Source: Actinomycetota bacterium (lineage in GTDB: Bacteria > Actinomycetota > Thermoleophilia > Solirubrobacterales > Solirubrobacteraceae). Taken from it: 16,952 bases of DNA. The notes under the pieces were generated by a model, which saw nothing but the letters and a program-made list of their open reading frames with translations, ran no database searches and was not told the DNA's origin. The stretch lies in contig VAWY01000001.1 of assembly GCA_005888335.1 (NCBI GenBank), positions 1 to 16,952 on the forward strand, in the 5' to 3' direction. Numbering within the stretch: the stretch's first letter is position 1; every line of letters begins with the position of its first letter. A program made the position numbers and the translations under genes. Positions 1 to 6,750 of the stretch are shown in pieces.

Positions 1-2
1 CG

Positions 3-1211
3 CTGCTGCGCGCTCAGTCCGATGACCGCCTCGTGATGCTGGCGCGGGCGGGTCATGAGCGGGCGTTCGTGGCGATCGTCGAGCGCTACCGGCGCCCGCT
101 GCACGCGTTCACGCGGCGGCTGGTGCCCGAGGCGCGCGTGGAGGACGTGCTGCAGCAGGCGTTCCTGAACGCCTGGGCGGCGCTCAGCGCCGGTGCAGAG
201 GTGCGGCACCTGCGCGGCTGGCTGCACCAGATCGTGCGCAACGCGGCGACCGCGTCTGCGGTGCGGTCTCCGGGCGAGCATCCCCTGGCCGAGACGATGA
301 TCGGCGCCGACGACCCCCAGGCCGAGGTGGAGCGTCGCCTCGCCGTCCGAGAGACGCTCGACAACATGGCCCGCCTGCCCGAGCACCAGCGGTCGGCGAT
401 CGTGCAGACGGCGATCGAGGGGCGCAGCCGCGAGGAGATCGCCTCCGCCCTGGGCGTCAGCGAGGGCGCGGTCCGCGCGCTCGTGCACCGCGCCAGGACC
501 GCGCTGCGCGCGGCGGCCACGGCGATCACGCCGCTGCCGCTCGCCGTGTGGGCCGCGGGCGGGCGCGGGGGACCGTCCGCCGAGATGATCGCCCAGCTCG
601 TCACCGGGAGCGGGTCGGCGTCGATCGCCGGCGCCGGCGTCAAGGCCGGGGCCGTCGTGGCGGTCTCGGGCGCGGTCGCCGGCGGGCTGGTGGGCGATCA
701 CACGCCGATCGTGCGCCATCGCTCCGCGACGCAGCACCCGACCGTCGTGGCCCGCCTCGACCGCTCCGACCGTCCCCACCGCGCCGCCGTCGCCGTCCGG
801 GCGGTCGCGACGACCGTCGCTCCGCGCTCCGCGACGGCGCCCGCGCGCGCGGCGCCCGCCCCCGCGCCCGCCCGGTCGCCCGCGCCGCGCAAGCTCGCCG
901 CGGCCCCGCGCCGCGAGCCCGCCCGGGCCGAGGATCCCGCCGTGCGCCGGCACTCGCGCTCCGGCGCGACGCACCAGCATGCCTCCAGCCCGCTCACGCG
1001 GCTCGGGGAGGAGGGCGCCGACGAGCGCGACCGGACCGGCGCGCTGCGAGCTGACGACGGCGACGGCCACGATGGCCCTGACGACGGCGACGCGCAGCCG
1101 ACGGCCGTCCCGGCGCAGGCCGACTCCGGCGACGACGGCGGTGGCGGCGGGGACGGCGGCGGCCAAGGCGGCCAGCCCGACCCCACGCAGACGACGACCA
1201 CCGACGATTGA
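3..1211 (+). CDS. ECF-type RNA polymerase sigma factor with long C-terminal extension (5' partial)
   Basis: The frame stays open to the left edge, and the residues before the first GTG (position 33), reading LLRAQSDDRLV, continue the normal ECF N-terminus. The real start is therefore outside the window. Counting from base 3, sigma region 2 spans about residues 18-80 (AFVAIVERYRRPLHAF, then VEDVLQQAFLNAWAAL). Region 4 spans about 118-170, with the helix-turn-helix REEIASALGVSEGAVRALVHR. Such proteins direct RNA polymerase to a restricted set of promoters. After region 4 comes a hydrophobic Ala/Gly/Val stretch (about 208-231) that could be one membrane span. It is followed by a Pro/Ala/Arg-rich segment and an acidic Gly/Asp tail ending in TQTTTTDD. 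If the span is real, the tail is outside the cell and the sigma domain is tethered to the membrane. No anti-sigma gene is visible downstream. Family is certain; the topology is inferred. Confidence 0.88.
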   Translation: MLRAQSDDRLVMLARAGHERAFVAIVERYRRPLHAFTRRLVPEARVEDVLQQAFLNAWAALSAGAEVRHLRGWLHQIVRNAATASAVRSPGEHPLAETMIGADDPQAEVERRLAVRETLDNMARLPEHQRSAIVQTAIEGRSREEIASALGVSEGAVRALVHRARTALRAAATAITPLPLAVWAAGGRGGPSAEMIAQLVTGSGSASIAGAGVKAGAVVAVSGAVAGGLVGDHTPIVRHRSATQHPTVVARLDRSDRPHRAAVAVRAVATTVAPRSATAPARAAPAPAPARSPAPRKLAAAPRREPARAEDPAVRRHSRSGATHQHASSPLTRLGEEGADERDRTGALRADDGDGHDGPDDGDAQPTAVPAQADSGDDGGGGGDGGGQGGQPDPTQTTTTDD

Positions 1212-1232
1212 GCTCGTCCCGCGTCGAGCTGG

Positions 1233-1982
1233 TCAGGTCTGCTCCTGCGGGCACCACCACGTGGTGCGCCCGCCGACGGTGCCGCGGACCATGCCCGCGC
1301 CGCAGCGCGGGCAGTGCGCCCCCGCGCGGCGGAACGGGATGATCTCGCCCGTGTGGACGCCACCGTCGCGGATCGCCGCGCGCAGCGTCGCGCGCAGCTC
1401 GCGGCGCACGTGATCGAGCTCGGCCTCCGACAGCTCGCCCGCCGGATGCAGCGGCGACAGGCCCGCCCGCCACAGCGTCTCGTCCGCGAGCAGGTTGCCG
1501 ACCCCGGAGATCACCGACTGATCCATGAGCCGCGCCTTCAGGGGCGCGCCGCCGCGCCCGACGCGCTCCCGGAAGGCCTCGCGGCCGATCGTCGCCGCGT
1601 CGGGCCCGACCCCGCCGAGGTCCGGGTCGAGGATCGCGCGCCCCAGCCGCCGCTTGTCGCGCAGCGCCAGCCGGCCGCCGTCCTCGAAGAGCAGCGTGAA
1701 GCGATCCCACCCGTGCGGCTCGGGCGCGTCGTCGACCACGATCCGCCCTGCCATCCCGAGGTGCAGTCCGAGCACCGGGCCGCCGTCGGTGTCACACCAC
1801 ATAGCCTTGCCGCGCCGGTTGGCCGACACGAGCTCGCGGCCCTCGAGCGCCGCGCCGATCTCGCCGGGGGCGTGCGGGCGGCAGACGTAGGTGTCGGAGT
1901 CGTCGACGGCGGCGACCCGCCGGCCGAGCGCGAGCTCCTCGATGAGCGCGCGCGACCGCTCCACCTCGGGCAGCTCCGGCAT
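1233..1982 (-). CDS. Fpg/Nei-family DNA glycosylase/AP lyase, variant zinc finger
   Basis: A 249-residue base-excision repair enzyme that removes oxidised bases and cleaves the abasic site. The N-terminus PELPEVE supplies the catalytic Pro2 and Glu3. Lys59 (RRGK) is the conserved beta-hairpin lysine. The helix-two-turn-helix is at about 152-175 (DQSVISGVGNLLADE, Asn163). The C-terminal zinc finger has C224-x2-C227, the conserved Arg239 (GGRTTWWC) and C244, but the residue expected as the fourth cysteine is Glu247 (CPQEQT). Length is a little shorter than typical Fpg (about 270). A TACGCT hexamer (-10 type) ends 9 bases before the ATG, within the 27-base gap behind the Nudix gene, so the gene may have its own promoter. 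It converges with the sigma gene across 21 bases. Whether the substrate is 8-oxoG (Fpg) or oxidised pyrimidines (Nei) cannot be settled here, so no symbol is given. Confidence 0.93.
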   Translation of the reverse strand: MPELPEVERSRALIEELALGRRVAAVDDSDTYVCRPHAPGEIGAALEGRELVSANRRGKAMWCDTDGGPVLGLHLGMAGRIVVDDAPEPHGWDRFTLLFEDGGRLALRDKRRLGRAILDPDLGGVGPDAATIGREAFRERVGRGGAPLKARLMDQSVISGVGNLLADETLWRAGLSPLHPAGELSEAELDHVRRELRATLRAAIRDGGVHTGEIIPFRRAGAHCPRCGAGMVRGTVGGRTTWWCPQEQT

Positions 1983-2009
1983 GCCGCGCCCAGCGTACGC
2001 CGCCGGGCT

Positions 2010-2465
2010 TCAGCGCACCGCCTGCTCGACCAGCCGAAGCGCGCCGGCGGTCACCCGCCCGACCCGGCCGGGCGGCGCCGCTGGCGGGGCCCAGGTCGCC
2101 GCGGCGATCTCCACCGGGTCGGGATCCAGGCGCGCGTCCGCCGGCCAGTCGGCCACGCAGCAGGTCAGCGCGAGCTGGGCGCCGGTCCAGCGGCCGCTGA
2201 CCGTCCCGACGTCCCGCCAGCCGGTCACGTCGACGCCGAGCTCCTCGCGCGCCTCGCGCCGCGCGGCCTCCGGCGCCGACTCCGAGCGCCGCGCCGCGCC
2301 GCCCGGCAGCTCCCACGCGGCGCGGTCGCCGTACGTGTGGCGCACCCAGACGACCCGGCCGGCGTCGTCGCGCAGGACGCACTTGACGCCGCGCAGCCGT
2401 GGGCGGGTGGCCAGCGACCAGCCGCGCAGCGCCCACCACGCCGCCCGGTAGGCCGGGATCAGCAG
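2010..2465 (-). CDS. Nudix hydrolase
   Basis: Hydrolyses a nucleoside diphosphate linked to another moiety; the substrate is unknown. The full Nudix box GX5EX7REUXEEXGU is present (residues 56-78: GAARRSE, then REAREELGV). The first ATG/GTG/TTG in frame is GTG at 2345, giving 111 residues beginning just before HTYGDRAAWELPGG. That start would remove the first beta strands. The frame remains protein-like upstream (RGVKCVLRDDAGRVVW), back to two CTG codons at 2465 and 2462 followed by IPAYRAAW. No canonical start occurs between there and an in-frame stop at 2535-2537. I therefore place the start at CTG 2465 (151 residues), just after the ferredoxin stop. Initiation at CTG, translational coupling, or a sequence error are all possible. 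The product call is firm; the start is not. Confidence 0.82.
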   Translation of the reverse strand: MLIPAYRAAWWALRGWSLATRPRLRGVKCVLRDDAGRVVWVRHTYGDRAAWELPGGAARRSESAPEAARREAREELGVDVTGWRDVGTVSGRWTGAQLALTCCVADWPADARLDPDPVEIAAATWAPPAAPPGRVGRVTAGALRLVEQAVR

Positions 2466-2487
2466 CGGCGCGGCCCGGCGGCGGACC

Positions 2488-2736
2488 CTACGTCCGGACG
2501 CCGAGAACCTCGCCGGAGTAGAGCTTGTGCACGGTCACGGTGCCCTGCGGCGCCGCGTCGATGCACAGCGCGCACAGGATGCACTCGTCGAGATTGGCGT
2601 GGACGATCTGCACGCCGGCGTCCGTCGCGGCGAAGATGTCGACCGGGCACGCCTCCTCGAGCTTGCGCGCCAGCTCCGCGTCGCCGGCGACCGCGTCGTC
2701 GATCTCGAGGCCGATGAACGTCGCGTCGTCTCTCAT
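2488..2736 (-). CDS. FixX-like single-cluster ferredoxin family protein
   Basis: An 82-residue protein with exactly four cysteines: C30 followed by Pro, then C52-x2-C55-x2-C58 (ECILCALC). This CP...CxxCxxC order is that of FixX and of the ferredoxin domain of ETF:quinone oxidoreductase, and it is enough to bind one [4Fe-4S] cluster. The ATG overlaps the sucD stop as ATGA (2733-2736), which indicates translational coupling with the CoA ligase. An electron carrier in the same operon as a malyl-CoA lyase and CoA ligase has no obvious substrate-level role. It might serve an ETF-linked acyl-CoA dehydrogenation encoded elsewhere, or an oxidoreductase not in the window. The fold is inferred from the cysteine pattern; the partner is unknown. 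Confidence 0.85.
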   Translation of the reverse strand: MRDDATFIGLEIDDAVAGDAELARKLEEACPVDIFAATDAGVQIVHANLDECILCALCIDAAPQGTVTVHKLYSGEVLGVRT

Positions 2737-3656
2737 GCCGCGGTCTTCTCCCGGATCTTGTCCTTGACGAGCTCGGGGATGTCGGAGATCTCCTCGGCGA
2801 CGGTGATCCCCGCCTCGGCCAGCCGCGCGATCTTCTCCGCGGCCGTGTCCTCCTTGCCCTCGACGATGGTCCCGGCGTGGCCGAAGCTCATCCCCGGCAT
2901 CTCGTCCATGAACCGCCCGGCCATGAAGGCGACGATCGGCAGGCGCGAGTTGTGCTCGGTGACCCAGCGCGCGAGCTCGGCCTCCATGCGCCCGCCCGGC
3001 TCGGTGTAGATGACGATCGCCTGCGTCTGCTCGTCGGCCTCGAAGAGCGGCATCAGCTCGGCGTAGGTCGAGCCTATGATCGCGTCGCCGCCGATCGACA
3101 CGGCGGTCGACTGCCCCAGGCCGGCGGCGGTCAGCGTGCTCGACATCTCGGTCGTCATGCCGCCCGAGCGCGAGATCACGCCGACGTGGCCGGGGGAGTA
3201 GGCCTTGGCGGCGTCCTTGGCCGGGCCGCCGATGCCGCCCATCTTGATGACGTCGGGGACGATGATCCCGAGGCAGTTCGGGCCGATGATCCGCGCGCCG
3301 CGCATCGTCGCCAGCTCGACCATCTCGGCCACGTCGCGGCGCGGGATGCGCTCGGTCACGATGACGACGAGCTCGATCCCGTTCTCGACGGCCTCGAAGA
3401 CCGCATCCTTGGTGAAGGCGGGCGGGACGGTGACGACCGAGCCCTTGATCGGCGCGCCGTGGTGCTCGACCGCCTGCGCGACCGTGTCGAAGACGGGCAC
3501 GCCGTGGACGTCGCGGCCCTTGCGGCCCGGCGTCACGCCGCCGACGATCTTGGCGCCGGCGCCGTAGTCGAGGCACTCTCGCGTGAGGTTGACCGCCTCG
3601 CGGCCGGTGATGCCCTGGACGATGAACGTGGTGTCTTCGTTGATGAGGATCGACAT
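2733..3656 (-). CDS. sucD: Succinate/malate--CoA ligase, alpha subunit (SucD family)
   Basis: A 307-residue alpha subunit of an ADP/GDP-forming acid-CoA ligase, which makes succinyl-CoA (or malyl-CoA) from the acid, CoA and NTP through a phosphohistidine. The N-terminal CoA-binding Rossmann domain carries VQGITGREA (13-21). GPNCLGI is at 125-131. The ligase domain holds the phosphorylated His260 in MSFGHAGTIVEGKED. Length matches the family (about 290-305). The ATG (3656) shares one base with the sucC stop (TGATG), and the stop overlaps the ferredoxin ATG, so the three genes are almost certainly one transcript. The product name follows the family. The neighbouring malyl-CoA lyase makes malate a possible substrate, as in the mtkAB-mcl arrangement of serine-cycle methylotrophs; sequence alone does not decide this. 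Confidence 0.92.
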   Translation of the reverse strand: MSILINEDTTFIVQGITGREAVNLTRECLDYGAGAKIVGGVTPGRKGRDVHGVPVFDTVAQAVEHHGAPIKGSVVTVPPAFTKDAVFEAVENGIELVVIVTERIPRRDVAEMVELATMRGARIIGPNCLGIIVPDVIKMGGIGGPAKDAAKAYSPGHVGVISRSGGMTTEMSSTLTAAGLGQSTAVSIGGDAIIGSTYAELMPLFEADEQTQAIVIYTEPGGRMEAELARWVTEHNSRLPIVAFMAGRFMDEMPGMSFGHAGTIVEGKEDTAAEKIARLAEAGITVAEEISDIPELVKDKIREKTAA

Positions 3657-4849
3657 CAGGCAGCCACCGCCATCTTCGCGGCCTCGTGCATCGAGACCGA
3701 TCGGTCGGCGTAGCGCACGCCGTAGCGCTCGAGGAGCTTGAAGCCCTCCTCCTCCCACGCGCCGGGGATGCGGAAGATCGAGATCTTCTCGGCCGGGTCG
3801 TAGCCGAGCTCGAGGCACGCCTTGATCACGCCCCGGGCGACGATGTCGACCCGCGTGTTGGAGACGATCGACATCATCACCGCGATCTTGTCGACGCCCG
3901 GCTTGGAGAGGACGAGCTTGGCCAGCCCGCACGCCTTGGCGACGCTCGGGTTGCCGCCGATCTCGCAGTAGTTGGCCGGCCGGCCGCCGTACTTGCGCAC
4001 CGCGTCGAACAGCGTCAGCGACCCGCCGCCGGCGCCGATGACCAGGCCGAGGTCGCCGTCGAACTCGGTGACGTTGCCCGCCACGCCGCGGTGGTCCTGG
4101 GCGTCGATCTCCTCGCCCTTGAGCTCGAAGTCCGTCGCCTCGCGCGCCTGCCGGGTCTCCTCGTCGCCGACGCCGAGCTCGTGCAGCAGCGCCTTCTGGC
4201 GCGGGCGCGCCTCGTTCTCCATCTCCATGTGCGCGTCGAGCGCGACGAACGAGCCGTCCTCGAGCTCGCCGAGCGGGTTGATCTCGGCCAGCGTCATGTC
4301 GTGCTCGACGAACAGGCGCGCGAGCCGGGTGAGGATCGGCGTCAGCCGGTTCAGGCGCGAGCCGGTCACGCCCACCGAGGCGATGCACTCCTTGGCCGCG
4401 AAGTCGCCGATCGGCAGCACGTTGGAGAAGTGCCGGCGCCCGACGTGGTCGGGGTGCGTCTCGGCGACCTCCTCGATGTCGATGCCGCCCATGTCGCTGA
4501 AGAGCATCACCGGCTTCTTGCGGATGCCGTCCCACACGACGCCGGCGTAGTACTCCTGCTTGACCGACGCCTTCGGGTCGACGAGCACGCCGCGCGGGTG
4601 GTGGCCGTTGATCTCGAGCTGGAGGACCTGGCGAGCGTGGCGCTCGGCCTCGTCCGGGGTATCGGCGAACTTCACGCCGCCGGCCTTCATGCGGCCGCCG
4701 GTCAGGACCTGCGACTTGATGACGACGGGCCCGCCGATGCGCTCGGCGATCTCCCGCGCCTCGCCCTCGTCCTTGGTGAAGCCGTAGTCGGTGACGGGGA
4801 TCCCGGCCCGCTTGACGAGCTCGCGGGCTTCGTATTCGAAGAACCTCAT
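3656..4849 (-). CDS. sucC: Succinate/malate--CoA ligase, beta subunit (divergent SucC family)
   Basis: A 397-residue ATP-grasp beta subunit that binds nucleotide and completes the acid-CoA ligase with the downstream alpha subunit. Visible motifs are the nucleotide-binding VIKSQVLTGGRMKAGGVK (43-60), EINPL (189-193) and ALDAHM (203-208). The C-terminal domain departs from textbook SucC. Where SucC and MtkA usually have NGAGLAMAT...PANFLDVGGGA, this protein has IGAGGGSLT (271-279) and PANYCEIGGNPS (291-302). It therefore belongs to a separate branch of the family whose acid substrate I cannot name. It starts 28 bases after the mcl stop. No clear ribosome site precedes the ATG, but a TAGGCT hexamer (over the mcl stop) lies 11 bases upstream. 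Family certain; specificity open. Confidence 0.88.
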   Translation of the reverse strand: MRFFEYEARELVKRAGIPVTDYGFTKDEGEAREIAERIGGPVVIKSQVLTGGRMKAGGVKFADTPDEAERHARQVLQLEINGHHPRGVLVDPKASVKQEYYAGVVWDGIRKKPVMLFSDMGGIDIEEVAETHPDHVGRRHFSNVLPIGDFAAKECIASVGVTGSRLNRLTPILTRLARLFVEHDMTLAEINPLGELEDGSFVALDAHMEMENEARPRQKALLHELGVGDEETRQAREATDFELKGEEIDAQDHRGVAGNVTEFDGDLGLVIGAGGGSLTLFDAVRKYGGRPANYCEIGGNPSVAKACGLAKLVLSKPGVDKIAVMMSIVSNTRVDIVARGVIKACLELGYDPAEKISIFRIPGAWEEEGFKLLERYGVRYADRSVSMHEAAKMAVAA

Positions 4850-4877
4850 GAGGGCGGGGGAGCCTAGCGGCGAGCGG

Positions 4878-5942
4878 CTACGCCGTCGCGGGCGTGAAGC
4901 CGTAGGCCTCGGCCAGCTCCGGGTCCCTGCGCGCGAGGAGCTCGGCGAGGTCGACCATGACCCGGCACTGCTTCCAGGTCGCGTCGTCCTGCATCTTGCC
5001 GTCGATCATGTGCACGCCGCGGCCGTCGGGGATCGCCTCGATGACCTTCTTGGCGAACGCGACCTCCTCGGGATCCGGCGAGAAGACCTTCTTGGCGATG
5101 CCGATCTGCACGGGGTGCAGCGACCAGGCGCCGACGCAGCCGAGCAGGAAGGCGGCGCGGAACTGGGTCTCGCAGCCCCGGACGTCCTTGATGTCGCCGT
5201 ACGGCCCGTAGAACGGCAGCGCGCCGACGCTCGTGCAGGCGTCGACCATGCGGGCGATCGAGTAGTGCCACGGGTCCTGCATGTAGGACTGGCGCGGCGC
5301 GTCGGGGTTCGCCGGGTCGGGGTCCTCGATCGTGCGGTAGCCGGGGTGCCCGCCGCCGACGCGGGTCGTCTTCATGCGGCGGAACGCGGCGAGGTCGGCC
5401 GGGCCGAAGCTCATGCCCTGGATGCGCGGCGAGGCGGCGGCGATCTCCTCGAGGTTCGAGACGCCGAGCGAGGTCTCGAGGATCGCGTGGATGAGGATCG
5501 GCCGCTCCAGGCCGGCGCGTGCCTCGAGCTGCGCGAGCAGCCGGTCGACGTAGTGGATGTCCCAGGGCCCCTCGACCTTGGGAACCATCATGACCTCGAG
5601 CTTGTCGCCGATCTCGCCGACGACCTGCGTGATGTCGTCGAGCACCCACGGCGACTCGAGCGCGTTGACCCGCGTCCACAGCGCGGTCTCGCCCAGGTCC
5701 ATCTCCTTGCCGACGCGGATCAGGCCCTCGCGCGCGGCCTCCTTGCGATCGACGGGCACCGCGTCCTCGAGGTTGCCGAGCAGGATGTCGACGGTCGGCG
5801 CGATGTCGGGGACCTTCGCGACCATCTTCTCGTTGGAGAAGTCGAGGAAGTGGATCATCCGCGAGGGCTTGACGGGGATCTCGCGCAGGGGCTCGGGCGC
5901 GTCGATGGCGAGGGGCTTGAAGAAGTCTCTGGGGTTGCGCAT
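4878..5942 (-). CDS. mcl: L-malyl-CoA/beta-methylmalyl-CoA lyase (HpcH/HpaI-CitE superfamily)
   Basis: A 354-residue enzyme that reversibly splits malyl-CoA into acetyl-CoA and glyoxylate, and beta-methylmalyl-CoA into propionyl-CoA and glyoxylate. From memory it closely follows the Chloroflexus and Rhodobacter Mcl proteins over its whole length: FYKPL-type start ([12 protein letters not shown]), [61 protein letters not shown] and [14 protein letters not shown]. Expected active-site residues are Arg91, Glu156, Asp183 and lid Asp314. The start is ATG 5942 (MRNPRDFF), because the upstream in-frame residues are unlike the family. A TACCGT hexamer ends 10 bases upstream, suggesting a very short leader. 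It is first in the run with sucCD and the ferredoxin gene, and divergent from maoC. Citramalyl-CoA activity is an alternative. Confidence 0.9.
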   Translation of the reverse strand: MRNPRDFFKPLAIDAPEPLREIPVKPSRMIHFLDFSNEKMVAKVPDIAPTVDILLGNLEDAVPVDRKEAAREGLIRVGKEMDLGETALWTRVNALESPWVLDDITQVVGEIGDKLEVMMVPKVEGPWDIHYVDRLLAQLEARAGLERPILIHAILETSLGVSNLEEIAAASPRIQGMSFGPADLAAFRRMKTTRVGGGHPGYRTIEDPDPANPDAPRQSYMQDPWHYSIARMVDACTSVGALPFYGPYGDIKDVRGCETQFRAAFLLGCVGAWSLHPVQIGIAKKVFSPDPEEVAFAKKVIEAIPDGRGVHMIDGKMQDDATWKQCRVMVDLAELLARRDPELAEAYGFTPATA

Positions 5943-5952
5943 CAGGAAAAGG

Positions 5953-5958
5953 ACGGTA
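5953..5958 (-). promoter_or_regulatory. Candidate -10 element of the mcl operon
   Basis: Read on the minus strand this is TACCGT, a TANNNT match ending 10 bases before the mcl ATG, where transcription would begin within a few bases of the start codon. No convincing -35 is visible and no Shine-Dalgarno precedes the gene, which fits a near-leaderless transcript. Such a hexamer is rare by chance in DNA this GC-rich, but this is a single weak motif. Confidence 0.35.
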
Positions 5959-5985
5959 GTGGACCCGTCCGCGAATCCGACGGGT

Positions 5986-6065
5986 TTCGGACGCCGCTGG
6001 CAGCCGCCTGGACCCACCCGTCGGTCCTCGGACTATTCCCCACCCGCCCACACCTTCGGACGCCG
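5986..6065. repeat. 11-bp direct repeat and GC palindromes in the mcl/maoC divergent spacer
   Basis: The 226-base spacer between mcl and maoC has no gene. It contains TTCGGACGCCG twice (5986-5996 and 6055-6065). An inverted repeat CCCACCCGCC / GGCGGGTGGG lies at 6039-6048 and 6069-6078. A 12-base palindrome CGCCGGCCGGCG is at 6061-6072. The clustering between two divergent metabolic genes makes these candidates for binding sites of a shared regulator, but in GC-rich DNA some of it may be chance. Confidence 0.4.
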
Positions 6066-6130
6066 GCCGGCGGGTGGGTGGGCGAATTCCGGCCAGCGAC
6101 GCCCGAGCGACCCGCCGGACTCGCGGACGG

Positions 6131-6144
6131 GCCCACTCGTGGGC
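6131..6144. promoter_or_regulatory. Operator-like palindrome upstream of maoC
   Basis: GCCCAC-TC-GTGGGC is a perfect inverted repeat with a 2-base centre, ending 24 bases before the maoC ATG, where it would overlap a core promoter or the start of transcription. No regulator gene lies next to it. It could equally be a short hairpin in the leader. Confidence 0.35.
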
Positions 6145-6168
6145 GCCGGTCAGCCATGATGGGTGGTC

Positions 6169-6711
6169 ATGAGCACCGAAACCAGCAACTTCACGACCGA
6201 TCAGGCGGAACGCGAGGCGAGCGGCGGCCATCCGTACGGCCGCTACCTCGAGGAGTTCGAGGTGGGCGACGTCTACAGGCACTGGCCGGCCAAGACGGTG
6301 ACCGAGGCCGACGACCACCTCTTCTGCCTGATCACCATGAACCACCACCCGCTGCACATCAACGACGTGTACGCCAAGGAGTCCCAACAGGGCCGCAACG
6401 TCGTCGTCGGCCCGCTGGTCTACTCGCTCGCGCTGGGCATGAGCGTCTCCGACGTCAGCGGCAAGGCGATCGCCAACCTGGCCACCGAGGAGCTCTCGCA
6501 CCCCGCGCCGGTCTTCCACGGCGACACGCTGTTCGTGGAGTCCGAGGTGCTCGAGAAGCGCGAGTCGCGCTCCAAGCCCGACCGCGGCACGGTCAAGGTC
6601 CACACCCGGGTCTTCAACCAGGACGGGACGCTCGTCGCGGAGTTCAAGCGGCTGGTGCTGGTGCCGCGCAGGGATGCCGGAGCCACGAAGGCCGAGGGAG
6701 ACGTCGAGTAG
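6169..6711 (+). CDS. MaoC-family acyl-CoA hydratase/dehydratase
   Basis: A 180-residue single hot-dog-fold domain of the MaoC/(R)-hydratase group, which adds or removes water across the double bond of an enoyl-CoA. Key region: FEVGDVYRHWPAKTVTEADDH (starting at 30), then MNHHPLHIND (57-66), corresponding to the DxNP(L/I)H hydratase motif with Asn58 and His60 in place of the usual Asp and Asn. His63 is kept. A GPLVYSLALG helix follows, then the hot-dog strands. It resembles the MaoC proteins paired with CitE-like lyases in actinobacteria (for example Rv2499c beside Rv2498c). Divergent from mcl, it is a good candidate to dehydrate beta-methylmalyl-CoA to mesaconyl-CoA, although characterised mesaconyl-CoA hydratases are about twice this length. 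ATG 6169 is preferred over GTG 6163. pckG follows after 39 bases. Confidence 0.85.
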   Translation: MSTETSNFTTDQAEREASGGHPYGRYLEEFEVGDVYRHWPAKTVTEADDHLFCLITMNHHPLHINDVYAKESQQGRNVVVGPLVYSLALGMSVSDVSGKAIANLATEELSHPAPVFHGDTLFVESEVLEKRESRSKPDRGTVKVHTRVFNQDGTLVAEFKRLVLVPRRDAGATKAEGDVE

Positions 6712-6750
6712 CCTCAGCGTTTTCCTCGTTCACGTAACAAGGGGCACTAA

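Noticed and set aside
4791..6737. Long open frame on the plus strand opposite mcl
   Set aside because: It is the complement of the mcl codons (rich in Arg, Asp, Leu and Val, no domain) and runs through the divergent spacer; mcl has clear family motifs.
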